Source: Peptococcaceae bacterium (GTDB taxonomy: Bacteria; Bacillota; Peptococcia; DRI-13; PHAD01). Taken from it: a stretch of DNA of 40,341 nt. This document shows, one piece after another, positions 25,703 to 34,258 of the stretch. The notes beneath the pieces were generated by a model that made no database searches, was not told the origin of the DNA, and was given only the letters and a program-made list of their open reading frames with translations. The DNA is taken from contig JANLFJ010000032.1 of assembly GCA_024655825.1 (NCBI GenBank), positions 1 through 40,341 of the forward strand. The letters are read 5' to 3'. The translations under genes and the position numbers were made by a program. How positions within the stretch are numbered: position 1 is the stretch's first letter; every line of letters starts with the position of its first letter.

Positions 25703-27145
25703 TCAGTTTCCGTTTTTTTCGATGATAAACGACATGCCGTCGGCAAGCTTGGTCATCTTGCCCAAAAACATGCTCCCTTTGCCCACGAACATGCTATTAT
25801 TTATTTCTCCGCTCATGATCATCTCCCTGGCGTGGCCCAGGAACGGGACCGCTGACGGGACATGGCCCTGGGTGGGGGCAAATCCGGGCATGCCGTATTT
25901 CCTTTCAAAGCCGTCAATTTCCGTTTTGTCCATCTCTCCCCGCAACACCGCCATGCCGGCAATGATCCGATAGTTGCCCCGGGGAACGTTCCCGTTGCCG
26001 TTCGGCTCAGTAATATCGGGGTTATGCAGTTCGACCGCGTATTTGTCTATGTCCAAAATACCCTTGCCGATCCGTTCCAGCGGTTTAACGATGAGCGACT
26101 GGTAAATCGCCTGGGCGGAGGAACCGGCGTGAATCTCATGCTTGCCGATGGCGTCCAAACGAATGAAGGGGCTTCGTCCATCATCGCTGCCCAGCACAAT
26201 GGCAAACGCTCCCATCTGGTCCTCAATCACCGGCATGTTGTGCTTGAGGTTTCCAGCAAATTTCATGCCCAGTTTGGCCACGGACCCGCCGCCGATCACG
26301 GCCACATTGTTGTGCACGCCGGCCTGGACAAGGCTGGCCGCTATAGTAACCGCATGGGCCGGCCCGCAGCAAAATGCCTTAACATCGCAGCCCGACGCGT
26401 TAAGGCACCCGGCATGTTCGGCGATCGCCTTGCCCATGTTGCCTCCGCCCCGCTGGTAGCGGTCCCCCACCGCCTCCTCGTCGCAGGCAATTGCATAGTC
26501 TATCTGGTCAGCCGTCACCTCAAAAGCGCGCAGGACATGTCTGAGCGCCACAATACCCGAGGCTTTGTTGCACAGGTTTTCCAATAATATCTGCGGCGTA
26601 AGAAACCGGTCTTCCTCGTGCCCTTGCTCCACGCAGCCGATCAGCCGCTCCTTGTCGACGTACAGCGGCTGTGCAACGCCGTCGGCAATCTTTTTTTCAA
26701 TATCCGGCAATCGCACCCCGCATCCCAGGCATTTCAAGTCTTCTTCACCAATCAGCGGATGAGCGGCTAGTCTTCTTTTAACCTCCTCCTGTAGAAACCG
26801 TTCCTCCAGGTGTACAAGGTTGAAAACATCAGCAATTTTCAACCAGCCATAAAATTCCGTTTCAGGCAAGATCTCCCCCCAGCGGCTGAACCGCCTGGCG
26901 CCAGGCACCTTTTTGTCTGACCACGACCGTTCATACTCGTACAATTTGTCCGGTCTTAGGTTGCCGATAAAGACCTGGTTCGGCGGATAAGCGACCGCGT
27001 CTTCAAAACTGCGCAGGCTGGAAAGAATGCTGAAAAGAACCTGGGGATTTTTTGCTATCTCCCTCTCCGGCTTGGACCCGTAACGCACCAAGCTGGGAAC
27101 ATGGGCAATGACATAAGCAGCCCCTTTTATCACCGGATATTTCAT
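25703..27145 (-). CDS. grdC: Glycine reductase component C beta subunit GrdC
   Basis: 480-residue GrdC, related to 3-oxoacyl-ACP synthase III-like (thiolase-fold) proteins. Seen are the N-terminal YPVIKGAAYVIAHVPSLVRYG, the DEEAVGDRYQRGGGNMGKAIAEHAGC stretch near residue 230 and CCGPAHAVTIAASL, all typical of the family. In the classic complex GrdC with GrdD turns the Se-carboxymethyl group into acetyl-enzyme and acetyl phosphate. Here no grdD follows: the next gene is thioredoxin. ATG 27145 (GGAGG upstream) is preferred over the longer frame at 27184. A normal GrdC without GrdD suggests an acyl product that is released differently, or a GrdD encoded outside the window. Confidence 0.9.
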   Translation of the reverse strand: MKYPVIKGAAYVIAHVPSLVRYGSKPEREIAKNPQVLFSILSSLRSFEDAVAYPPNQVFIGNLRPDKLYEYERSWSDKKVPGARRFSRWGEILPETEFYGWLKIADVFNLVHLEERFLQEEVKRRLAAHPLIGEEDLKCLGCGVRLPDIEKKIADGVAQPLYVDKERLIGCVEQGHEEDRFLTPQILLENLCNKASGIVALRHVLRAFEVTADQIDYAIACDEEAVGDRYQRGGGNMGKAIAEHAGCLNASGCDVKAFCCGPAHAVTIAASLVQAGVHNNVAVIGGGSVAKLGMKFAGNLKHNMPVIEDQMGAFAIVLGSDDGRSPFIRLDAIGKHEIHAGSSAQAIYQSLIVKPLERIGKGILDIDKYAVELHNPDITEPNGNGNVPRGNYRIIAGMAVLRGEMDKTEIDGFERKYGMPGFAPTQGHVPSAVPFLGHAREMIMSGEINNSMFVGKGSMFLGKMTKLADGMSFIIEKNGN

Positions 27146-27200
27146 TCGCCTACCTCCCAAAAATCGCCATAACGCATATTCCATAGTAACCTAAATTTTG

Positions 27201-28508
27201 CTATTCAATGACCGTTGGTGCGGTTATCTGGGTTTGGACTGCGGATAAGGCGCTTCTCACAATTCTTTTCCGCAGTTCGTATTCCTCCGGCGGGGACAAA
27301 TCGGGATCCCCGGTGGGATAGAGCACGCTGCGCGACGGCACCAAGCGGTTCGACCCCATTTCTTTGGCGACGTTGATCATTGTGCAAACATGAGCAGTGG
27401 GAATGCCTGCCCGTTCCAACTCCCTGACCATCACTGCACCGCAGCGAGTACTGGTCCCTCAGGTCGATGTCAGAATGGCCGCCAGTACTCCTGTTTCTTT
27501 CAGTTCCCTGGCGATTTCCCGGCCGAAGGAGGCGGCATTTTCCATAGCGGTTGCCGCTCCGGCAGTAGAATAAATAACGGGATGCAAGATGATTTCACCG
27601 GTTTCCTCCAATTCGCGCAATGCATCCAAAGGCACCAGCCGGTTGGGATCAGCGGCGACATACCGGTTGTCGTAGCCGAAGTGATTCACTTCCACCTCTT
27701 GCGGCGTCAATTTTTTCCAAGAATCTATTTTAATCCTGTACCAGCGCTCGCAGCGCCCCGAGGGCATCCTTTCCGGGTTCCCTTTTATTGTCAGGCCGCC
27801 GTCCGTGATCAAGGCCAGCTTAAACCCCTTTTCCCGGGCAGGCGGGGCCGGATTTACCTTCTCGTTTTTCGGAATGGGCAGCTCGCTTTGCCACTTCTCG
27901 CCGCGGTGCTTGGCCAGAAGCATGCGAATGGCCCTTTCCGCCGCATTCAGTTCCATCACCACGTTTTGTTTCAATCCGCGCTTGAAAAGCATCTCCCGTT
28001 CGCTTACCGACAGTCCTATTCCTTCCAGCAGTTTGACAAGAATGGCGCCCATTAGTGGGAGGCTGTTTTTCATATCCGCTCCCGTGGTGCCGGTGCGAAA
28101 TATCGGTATATGCTTGCGGAATCTTTCCACCGCCGGGTGTTCCGGGGCCAAGCCTGTTATAACCGGAATGCCCAGTCTTTCCTGTACGGCCCGGCTGACA
28201 GAGGCGCAAGCTTCGCCGTACCTGCCAGCCAGAAAAGCAGGCCCGGCTACAAAGCCGTCGGGATGGAGGCTCTCGATCAAGGACATCACTTCTTCCAAAG
28301 CGTGCTGGTCCTCCACAAACCGGTTGTCGCCGCACACCACTGTCCCGACGATCTTTAAGGCTCCATTTGAGGTCTGCTCCAGCAGCCGGCCAGGCCCGAC
28401 GCTGCCTTCCACCTTATACGGCGCGACACCCGCGAAAGCTTCCCCTCCCTTCCCGGCATAAAACTGGTTCAAATAATGGACGATCCTGTAAGGTCTCTGC
28501 CCTGCCAT
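27201..28508 (-). CDS. GrdB-like selenoprotein, reductase component B (Sec350)
   Basis: 435-residue relative of the Sec subunit of glycine/sarcosine/betaine reductase component B (GrdB/GrdF/GrdH). The TGA at 27459-27461 is in frame; read through, it gives ILTST-U-GTSTRCGAVMVREL, followed by ERAGIPTAHVCTMINVAKEMGSN, as in GrdB. The N-terminal YRIVHYLNQFYAGKGGE and CGDNRF also match. Sec350 should attack the substrate carbon to release the leaving group. Where GrdB usually has U-G-T-C-T this protein has U-G-T-Ser-T, so the nearby cysteine is lost, while Cys356 stays. The start ATG 28508 has AAGGAG upstream. Substrate specificity cannot be inferred, and the partner GrdE-like protein is also altered. 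Confidence 0.9.
27431..27447 (-). promoter_or_regulatory. Putative bacterial SECIS element of the grdB-like gene
   Basis: Bases +15 to +31 from the UGA form TCGCTGC-GGT-GCAGTGA, a 7-bp stem with one G-U pair and a loop of GGU, at the expected SECIS position. Confidence 0.7.
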
Positions 28509-28580
28509 AATCACATCTCCTTCTAAAACCGTCTTAACCGTCTTAACGCTTTCCGAACAAAGGATCGGTTGCCTGCCGCT

Positions 28581-30875
28581 TTAAGTTGCGGGGCATTCTG
28601 TAAAGCAGCGCTCCACAATCGGGCAATAATCAGTCCGCTGCAATTTGTCCGCTTTCTTTATGGTCTCCAGGAGAGCCTGCCGGGTGATCTTCGGCGGCGG
28701 GTAAAAGTTATTCAAAGACCCCATATATGCCGGCCCTTCTTCTCCCACCAATCCATAGCGGGCTGCCCAGTCGCAGCGCAGGATGTCCGGTTTGCCCCAT
28801 CTGAACTCGCGTCCTTCAAGCTTAATGACCAGGGCTTCATCCTCGGAAATGGCCTTGACCGGGCAAGAGGTTACGCATTTTTTGCAACCGGTGCACAGCG
28901 GCCTGCCTCGATATACATCGCCGTACGACAGAACCGCGTCGGTCACCACAGCGATGAATCTTTGCCGGGGACCGAATTCCGGCGTTAGCACCAGGCCGTT
29001 CCATCCCAGTTCCCCCAGCCCTGCCGCTATTGCTGGAAAGCGATTAGCTTTAAGGTCCGGCCGCAGGTTGGAAAACACTTGGGAAGCAAGCCCTTCCAAG
29101 TCCTCGACAATCCGGGCTTCAAAGCCGTTGTCGGCCAGGAATTTGGCTGCCTGCAACGCGATCGACTCGTTTTGGAAAAAAGCCTCTTTATGCACTGTGG
29201 CAGCATAGTGCGCAGCCTTGAAGGCTGGAGGTTTCCCGGCGTTTTCCACGCTGGCCTTCAGCAGACCCAGGCCTATCACCAGCACTGATTGGGCCGAGGC
29301 CAAATAGTCCCGCGCCCGTTTAGGCGTCAACTTAACATCATGAATGACGGGATTGGCCGGCTTCGCTTTCATGTCGCGCGGTTCGGTCGCCTTGGGTCCC
29401 CAACCCATCTCCCGGGCGTAAAAGTAATCAATGCCCTGAAACATTTTCTCCAGTTGATCAGCAATGGCATCAAGGCGTTCCACGGGCGTGACCCCGAATA
29501 AATCGGCGCCGTGCGAGCGAACCAGTTCTTTAAGTGCGCCTGTCAACATGTCGGGAGATTTGGAGGACGAAGCCAGGGTATATCTGCCTTCGCCTAGCTT
29601 CCACTGACACTCGTCCGCAAACGGGATGCTGGAAACCACCACGTGCAGCTGCCACCCCTTGTCGCCGGGAGAAAACCCGGCTGCTGCAGCCACAGCGGCA
29701 CGATCAACGCCCGTTTCTGCCACGGTATCAAACCCGTGCCTGTTTTGCAGGTGTTTGGCCAGCCACAGAGCGTTGCGACCCACTGTCCTTGCCGTGTCGG
29801 CCGCGCAGCCCCGCGGGTAGCTTTGCCCTACCACTATTGCGCTGCTGGCGGTCGGAAGAAAAGCTGTCAAATCAATCCCGCATTTCAGCAGTGTTTCCCT
29901 GCCGATCACGGCGAGGTAATCCACCCCTATTTTTTTCGCTAAAGCAAGCATCTCGTTGGAAGCCCGCTCCACGCCTTCTTTGCTCGTGTCCGCCTCTATA
30001 TCCCTTCGCCGGCGGGGGGAGGGAGAAAAGCTCGGGTCAAAATAACGACGTTGCCTAGGCACGCAATACTTCAAGCACATGCCCATTTTCCAGCTGAAGC
30101 GCCATTCCGGGTGGGTCCTGGCCGCCTTTTCGGCAAATTCTTCGATGGTCTGTTCATCGATCTTCTCCGGCCACGGAGCAAATACATCCAGGTTAAAGTT
30201 CTCCCCGGCCGAACAGCGCCACAAGTTTTTGTTGGGAAAAGAATATTTTTTTTCACCGAAGTCAACCTCCAGCATACCGTCCACTTCCTTGTCGAAAGCC
30301 TGCATGGGGCATTTCTTGGCGCACAGCAGGCATTTATCGCAAAGAGGCGGACCGCTGTATAAGGGATCAGCCACCAACGGCGCATCTGTTATTACGGTAA
30401 CCAGCCTTTGCCTGGGGCCGAATTCAGGTGTAAGGCAGATGTTGTTCCAGCCTATTTCCCCCAGCCCTGCCGCCACTGCTGCATAATAATGCGTCAGGTC
30501 GGCCGCAAAACCGCGCGGGGCGGATTTGCTCGGACGATAGCTCCACCAGACCGTAGCCGGAACCATCAAGGCCCGCCAGCCTTGGTCCTGCAGAAACTTG
30601 GCCAGTTTGAACGCCAAAAAGTTCCCGTGCTCGGAGGCAATGTGGTTTGACAATGCAGGGCCGGGAATCCTCACGTCAAGGTTCCCGCCAAGTTCGACAC
30701 AGGAGTCGAGATAATGAAACCCGCAGACCACGGCCGCCTTGCTGCCGGGCATAATTCCCTGGGGAGAACGTTCCAGCGGAGCCGACTGCCAGCGGTCCAC
30801 CGAAGCTATCCCGACCACATCCGCGCCCAGGTCATAGGCAAATTCCTTTACTGCCTTCGTTAAATCGCGATCCAA
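28581..30875 (-). CDS. Tandem QueG-like iron-sulfur fusion protein, 764 aa
   Basis: Cytosolic protein built from repeated QueG-like modules. Module 1 (residues ~1-290) has the cluster motif Cys179-X2-Cys182-X2-Cys185-X3-Cys189-Pro; module 3 (~480-764) has the same at Cys661, 664, 667 and 671. Both contain the sequence LTPEFGPRQR just before the cluster. A middle module (~300-480) resembles the N-terminal half only and lacks a cluster. Extra cysteines at residue ~280 and in the last 20 residues could complete second clusters. I choose TTG 30875 (AGGAAG upstream, 20 bases after the GrdE-like stop); the open frame extends to 31076 inside that gene. Its place between the two component B genes points to electron delivery or activation of this Grd-like complex. 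Confidence 0.85.
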   Translation of the reverse strand: MDRDLTKAVKEFAYDLGADVVGIASVDRWQSAPLERSPQGIMPGSKAAVVCGFHYLDSCVELGGNLDVRIPGPALSNHIASEHGNFLAFKLAKFLQDQGWRALMVPATVWWSYRPSKSAPRGFAADLTHYYAAVAAGLGEIGWNNICLTPEFGPRQRLVTVITDAPLVADPLYSGPPLCDKCLLCAKKCPMQAFDKEVDGMLEVDFGEKKYSFPNKNLWRCSAGENFNLDVFAPWPEKIDEQTIEEFAEKAARTHPEWRFSWKMGMCLKYCVPRQRRYFDPSFSPSPRRRRDIEADTSKEGVERASNEMLALAKKIGVDYLAVIGRETLLKCGIDLTAFLPTASSAIVVGQSYPRGCAADTARTVGRNALWLAKHLQNRHGFDTVAETGVDRAAVAAAAGFSPGDKGWQLHVVVSSIPFADECQWKLGEGRYTLASSSKSPDMLTGALKELVRSHGADLFGVTPVERLDAIADQLEKMFQGIDYFYAREMGWGPKATEPRDMKAKPANPVIHDVKLTPKRARDYLASAQSVLVIGLGLLKASVENAGKPPAFKAAHYAATVHKEAFFQNESIALQAAKFLADNGFEARIVEDLEGLASQVFSNLRPDLKANRFPAIAAGLGELGWNGLVLTPEFGPRQRFIAVVTDAVLSYGDVYRGRPLCTGCKKCVTSCPVKAISEDEALVIKLEGREFRWGKPDILRCDWAARYGLVGEEGPAYMGSLNNFYPPPKITRQALLETIKKADKLQRTDYCPIVERCFTECPAT

Positions 30876-30895
30876 TTGATCATCACTTCCTAACG

Positions 30896-32179
30896 CTAAA
30901 TTTCCACCAGCGCGACCCGTGAAGCGCCCAGCTGGCTTATTGCCCCGCTGATGTCCCGAAATCGCACGCGCAGGGCGGAGTTCGAGGGCTGCGGCTTGTC
31001 GGCCGGGTCGTCTGAAAACGGGCCAATAAGCGGGCCTCCGCCAACAACCTTCGCCTGTTCGGAAAGAGTTACCCACGCGTCGTTTATTCCCACCGACACC
31101 AGGGCGTCGGCAGCAGGCGAGTATGCTGTGAGCAGGTCCCGGATGGTACCGTCTCCCAAATGGGACCAGATGATGGCGCAGGTGCGGACTCCCCTTTGCT
31201 CTAAGTTCTCGATAATCTGCATCACGTCCGATTCGGGGATCCCTCCGCCCACTTTGGTGATAAGCGCCAGATCCGCCTTTAAAATATTGGACACCAGATT
31301 GACCGCCATTTGCACCGACCGTTCCCGCCGTTCCCGCGTAACGTGCGCGGCGTACGCCACCACGCCGGCAAAATCAAGCTCCTTCCCGTGCCGCTGGTAA
31401 AGCCCTTTGATGACCGGGTTGTTCTGGAAGGTGTATGTATCGACGCCGAGATTGAAATCAGGTGAAATCACCGCGCCATCCAGCAATTCATTGGGGTGCA
31501 GGACGGTCGGAAGCATGCCCGACAGGTCGTCGCCGTACAGGATGGCTTCTCCCTTTTCCGAGCTCTGGTGAGAAGCCAGCATGCAAACATAAGCCACCCG
31601 CGGCAGCCCTGGGGGGCAAGAGTCGAGCGCATAGGCCACCGTATTCGCTGGTTCAGTAGAAGCCGCAGCCTTGGCCAGATAACTCCCCACTCGCAATCCG
31701 ATTTTTTTTAGGCGCCTGTAATATTCGCCCTTGCTCATGTCTTGGCGTTTAGGTTCGGCGCGCAGCGCGAGGTGGAAATGGCCGGCATGCGGCGTGAGCT
31801 CGGCCCCCACCCCTGATTTGTCCAGAATTTTATTGTGACGGCTGGGCAGGCTGGAAATCGCCAGCACCGAAAACCCGCTCAGCGCGGCTGAACTTCCGTG
31901 CCCCACAGTCTGAACCGCATCGAGAAACCCTGGGTAGTTGAAAACCCCTTCTCCCAACCGCGAATGAGCCGGAATCACATCGAAAACATTCACCACTCTG
32001 CTCGGGGTATGGGGCGAAACCAGTTCCATCTCGACAATATCAACATCCTTCAGGTCACCGGCACTTTCCAGAAGAGATAAAACGTTTTCCCTGCAAACAG
32101 TGAGACGTCCACCTTTGTATTCTGTGGCTTTACCCCACTCCACGGAACTTACCGGATACTCGTTTATCTTCAGCTGCAT
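30896..32179 (-). CDS. GrdE-like component B subunit lacking the pyruvoyl cysteine
   Basis: 427-residue relative of the component B proprotein (GrdE of glycine, GrdG of sarcosine, GrdI of betaine reductase). Seen are DKSGVGAELTPHAGHFHLAL near residue 120, PRVAYVCMLASHQ, PTVLHPNELLDGAVIS near residue 224 and NNPVIKGLYQRHGKELDFAGV. In GrdE the proprotein is cut at a cysteine between the DGA and NNP segments to make a pyruvoyl group that binds the amine substrate. Here residues 234-255 contain no cysteine and are about three residues shorter. Processing may therefore not occur, and the substrate may not be an amine. ATG 32179 has GAGGAG upstream. It is the first gene of the operon, divergent from LysR. 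Confidence 0.85.
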   Translation of the reverse strand: MQLKINEYPVSSVEWGKATEYKGGRLTVCRENVLSLLESAGDLKDVDIVEMELVSPHTPSRVVNVFDVIPAHSRLGEGVFNYPGFLDAVQTVGHGSSAALSGFSVLAISSLPSRHNKILDKSGVGAELTPHAGHFHLALRAEPKRQDMSKGEYYRRLKKIGLRVGSYLAKAAASTEPANTVAYALDSCPPGLPRVAYVCMLASHQSSEKGEAILYGDDLSGMLPTVLHPNELLDGAVISPDFNLGVDTYTFQNNPVIKGLYQRHGKELDFAGVVAYAAHVTRERRERSVQMAVNLVSNILKADLALITKVGGGIPESDVMQIIENLEQRGVRTCAIIWSHLGDGTIRDLLTAYSPAADALVSVGINDAWVTLSEQAKVVGGGPLIGPFSDDPADKPQPSNSALRVRFRDISGAISQLGASRVALVEI

Positions 32180-32230
32180 GATACGGTCTCCTCGCCTTTA
32201 TTAGTTTTCTTGTCTGCTTCTTAAATAGAT

Positions 32231-32282
32231 AATTTAGCAAAAGGTATTGATTTATACAATCGATAATATTTATACTATTAAT
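32231..32282. promoter_or_regulatory. Overlapping divergent promoters, probable LysR site
   Basis: Minus strand: TTGTAT (32254-32259), 17 bases, TAAATT (32231-32236) for the grd-like operon. Plus strand: TTGATT (32247-32252), 18 bases, TATACT (32271-32276) for lysR. ATTGATTTATA and TATACTATTAAT form an imperfect inverted repeat across both, the typical layout of a LysR-autoregulated divergent promoter. Confidence 0.55.
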
Positions 32283-32312
32283 ATAATTAATCTATTAATT
32301 GGGGGCGTTTCT

Positions 32313-33188
32313 ATGGAAATACACCAGCTGGAATATGTGCTGGCCCTGCAAAAGTACATGCAGTTTTCGCTGGCCGCGGAGGAAATCAACATTTCGCAAC
32401 CCACCTTGTCGCACGGCATAAAAAAGCTGGAGCAGGAACTTGGAGTCAACCTGTTTACCCGCAATACCAGAAACGTGCAGTTAACCCCCGCCGGGGAGGA
32501 GTTCGTCGTTTATGCCAAACGCATCCTGTCGGAAATTGACAAGGCTAAGAACGCCATGCTGGCGCATGCCAATCTGGACAAGGGCAACATAAAAGTGGGG
32601 GCCATTCCCACAATTACTTACCTGGGCATAACTTCCGTCATCGCGGCCTTTCAAAAAACATATCCCGGCATCAACATGGAAATCAGCGAAGAAGACACCG
32701 ATGTTCTTATCAAAAAAATGCATGCCTCCGAACTTGATGCCGCCTTCCTCAATTCTACGAATATCTCCCACGACGAACTGGAATTCTATCCGCTCATCAA
32801 TGACAAACTGGTTCTTCTGGTCTCAGCTTCCCACGAGCTGGCCCGGCAAAAAAACGTGAACCTGGCCGATCTGTCTGCAGAAAAGTTTATGGTTGTGACC
32901 GGACTAAGGAACGATTTTGTAAATTCATGCCGCCTGGCCGGGTTTGAACCAAACATTGTCCTGGTAAGCATCCAGGCACTTACGGTCAAAGAACTGGTAG
33001 AGGAGGGTCTGGGCATAGCGCCGTTTACTACCCGCATTGCCGAGTTTTTTTCCAGCCCCCGGACGGCCATCGTGAATTTTACTCCCGAAATTAAGCGAAC
33101 CATCGCTCTTACGGTCGCCAAGCATAATAAAACGATAACCACCCAAGCATTCAAGGATTTCATCTTAAAAAATTTCCGCAAAATATGA
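32313..33188 (+). CDS. LysR-family transcriptional regulator
   Basis: 291-residue LysR-type regulator. An N-terminal winged helix-turn-helix (residues 1-60: EIHQLEYVLALQKYMQFSLA, ISQPTLSHGIKKLEQELG) and a periplasmic-binding-like effector domain (residues ~90-291) are clear. GGGGG at 32301-32305 sets ATG 32313. It is divergent from the Grd-like operon and probably controls it in response to a small acid. Its gene ends 13 bases from the activase gene, with no terminator seen. The shared ATTAATA-rich block at promoters A and B contains pieces like those in its own promoter, so it may also control those operons. Confidence 0.93.
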   Translation: MEIHQLEYVLALQKYMQFSLAAEEINISQPTLSHGIKKLEQELGVNLFTRNTRNVQLTPAGEEFVVYAKRILSEIDKAKNAMLAHANLDKGNIKVGAIPTITYLGITSVIAAFQKTYPGINMEISEEDTDVLIKKMHASELDAAFLNSTNISHDELEFYPLINDKLVLLVSASHELARQKNVNLADLSAEKFMVVTGLRNDFVNSCRLAGFEPNIVLVSIQALTVKELVEEGLGIAPFTTRIAEFFSSPRTAIVNFTPEIKRTIALTVAKHNKTITTQAFKDFILKNFRKI

Positions 33189-33201
33189 GGTTGGCGTTTG
33201 T

Positions 33202-34122
33202 TTATGGCAAAACCTGCAGCCCGGCCGAAATTATAGCAGCCTTGCTGCGGTCCATCAGTTCCGCGGAGGGAGGCAGCAATTCAGGCAGCCGATAAACGCG
33301 TTCCAATTGATCATATTTACTCATGCCGTAACGATGGTATGGCAACAGCTCCACTCCCTTCAAATATGGGAGCGAGCGCAAAAACTCCGCGGCCCTGTAA
33401 ATGTTTTCGCCGTCATTCAAACCCGGCACCACAACCATTCTTACGACAAGATCGCGGCCGCGCCTGCCAAGCACGTATGATGCCCGTTTCAAATTCTCAA
33501 GAATCAAGTCGTTCCCTTTGCCGGTGATTTTCAAATGTTCTTCCGGGTCCATATGTTTGATGTCAATGAACAGCCAGTCAACTTCTTCCAGCACCTTTTC
33601 AAATATTTCTCCGTTGCCGTAAGCACTGGTCTCCATGGCGGTGTGAATGCCATTCTTGCGGCAGTATTGGAGCAAAACCAACAGCGCCTCCCCTTGGCAA
33701 AGGGGATCCCCCCCCGTGAAGGTAACACCGCCTCCCGTCTTTCGATATAAGAGCCTGTTTTTTTCTATAATTTTAATCGCATCACTAATTTGCCAATTCT
33801 CGCCCCAGATTTCCAGGGCTTTAGAGGGGCAAGCCCGGACGCACTCTCCGCACAAATTACACTTGCCCCTCTCCACCCTTAATTCCGGCTGTCTTAATCC
33901 GCAGTCTTTCTTCAATTGAATAGCCCCGGCGGGGCATTTTTCTTCGCAGAAACCACAACCAATACACCGCACCTGCCTGTACACCAGGTCCGGCTTGCTG
34001 GTTTGCCCTTCAGGATTTGAACACCAGAGGCATCTCAGCCGGCAACCCTTGAGATACACTGAGGTCCTTATTCCGGGCCCGTCATGCACCGCGGCAAAAT
34101 CCACTTTCCAGATGTTTATCAT
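33202..34122 (-). CDS. Glycyl radical enzyme activating enzyme (radical SAM)
   Basis: 306-residue activase that uses S-adenosylmethionine to place the radical on the glycine of the partner enzyme. Radical-SAM cluster Cys27-X3-Cys31-X2-Cys34; the SAM-binding GGDP in TFTGGDPLCQGE. Two further ferredoxin-type clusters lie in an insert: Cys53, 56, 59, 63 and Cys88, 91, 94, 98, as in activases of hydroxyphenylacetate decarboxylase, glycerol dehydratase and related enzymes rather than of pyruvate formate-lyase. ATG 34122 has AAGGAG upstream. The gene lies 136 bases after the glycyl radical enzyme and is its cognate activase. Confidence 0.95.
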   Translation of the reverse strand: MINIWKVDFAAVHDGPGIRTSVYLKGCRLRCLWCSNPEGQTSKPDLVYRQVRCIGCGFCEEKCPAGAIQLKKDCGLRQPELRVERGKCNLCGECVRACPSKALEIWGENWQISDAIKIIEKNRLLYRKTGGGVTFTGGDPLCQGEALLVLLQYCRKNGIHTAMETSAYGNGEIFEKVLEEVDWLFIDIKHMDPEEHLKITGKGNDLILENLKRASYVLGRRGRDLVVRMVVVPGLNDGENIYRAAEFLRSLPYLKGVELLPYHRYGMSKYDQLERVYRLPELLPPSAELMDRSKAAIISAGLQVLP

Positions 34123-34258
34123 TTGCCGATTCTCCTTAGTGATATTAAAACCAATTGCGCCCCTGCTCCATCTTCTGATGCTGAAATTTCAATTAACAAA
34201 CAGGCTGTCTGTCCCTCCATAAACTTGCGTTGGATTGGCTGCCGCCGGGCATCCTGCC

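Noticed and set aside
30876-31076. 67-codon N-terminal extension of the tandem QueG-like protein
   Set aside because: It overlaps the GrdE-like gene, is rich in Arg and Gly unlike the family, and TTG 30875 with AGGAAG gives the normal family N-terminus.
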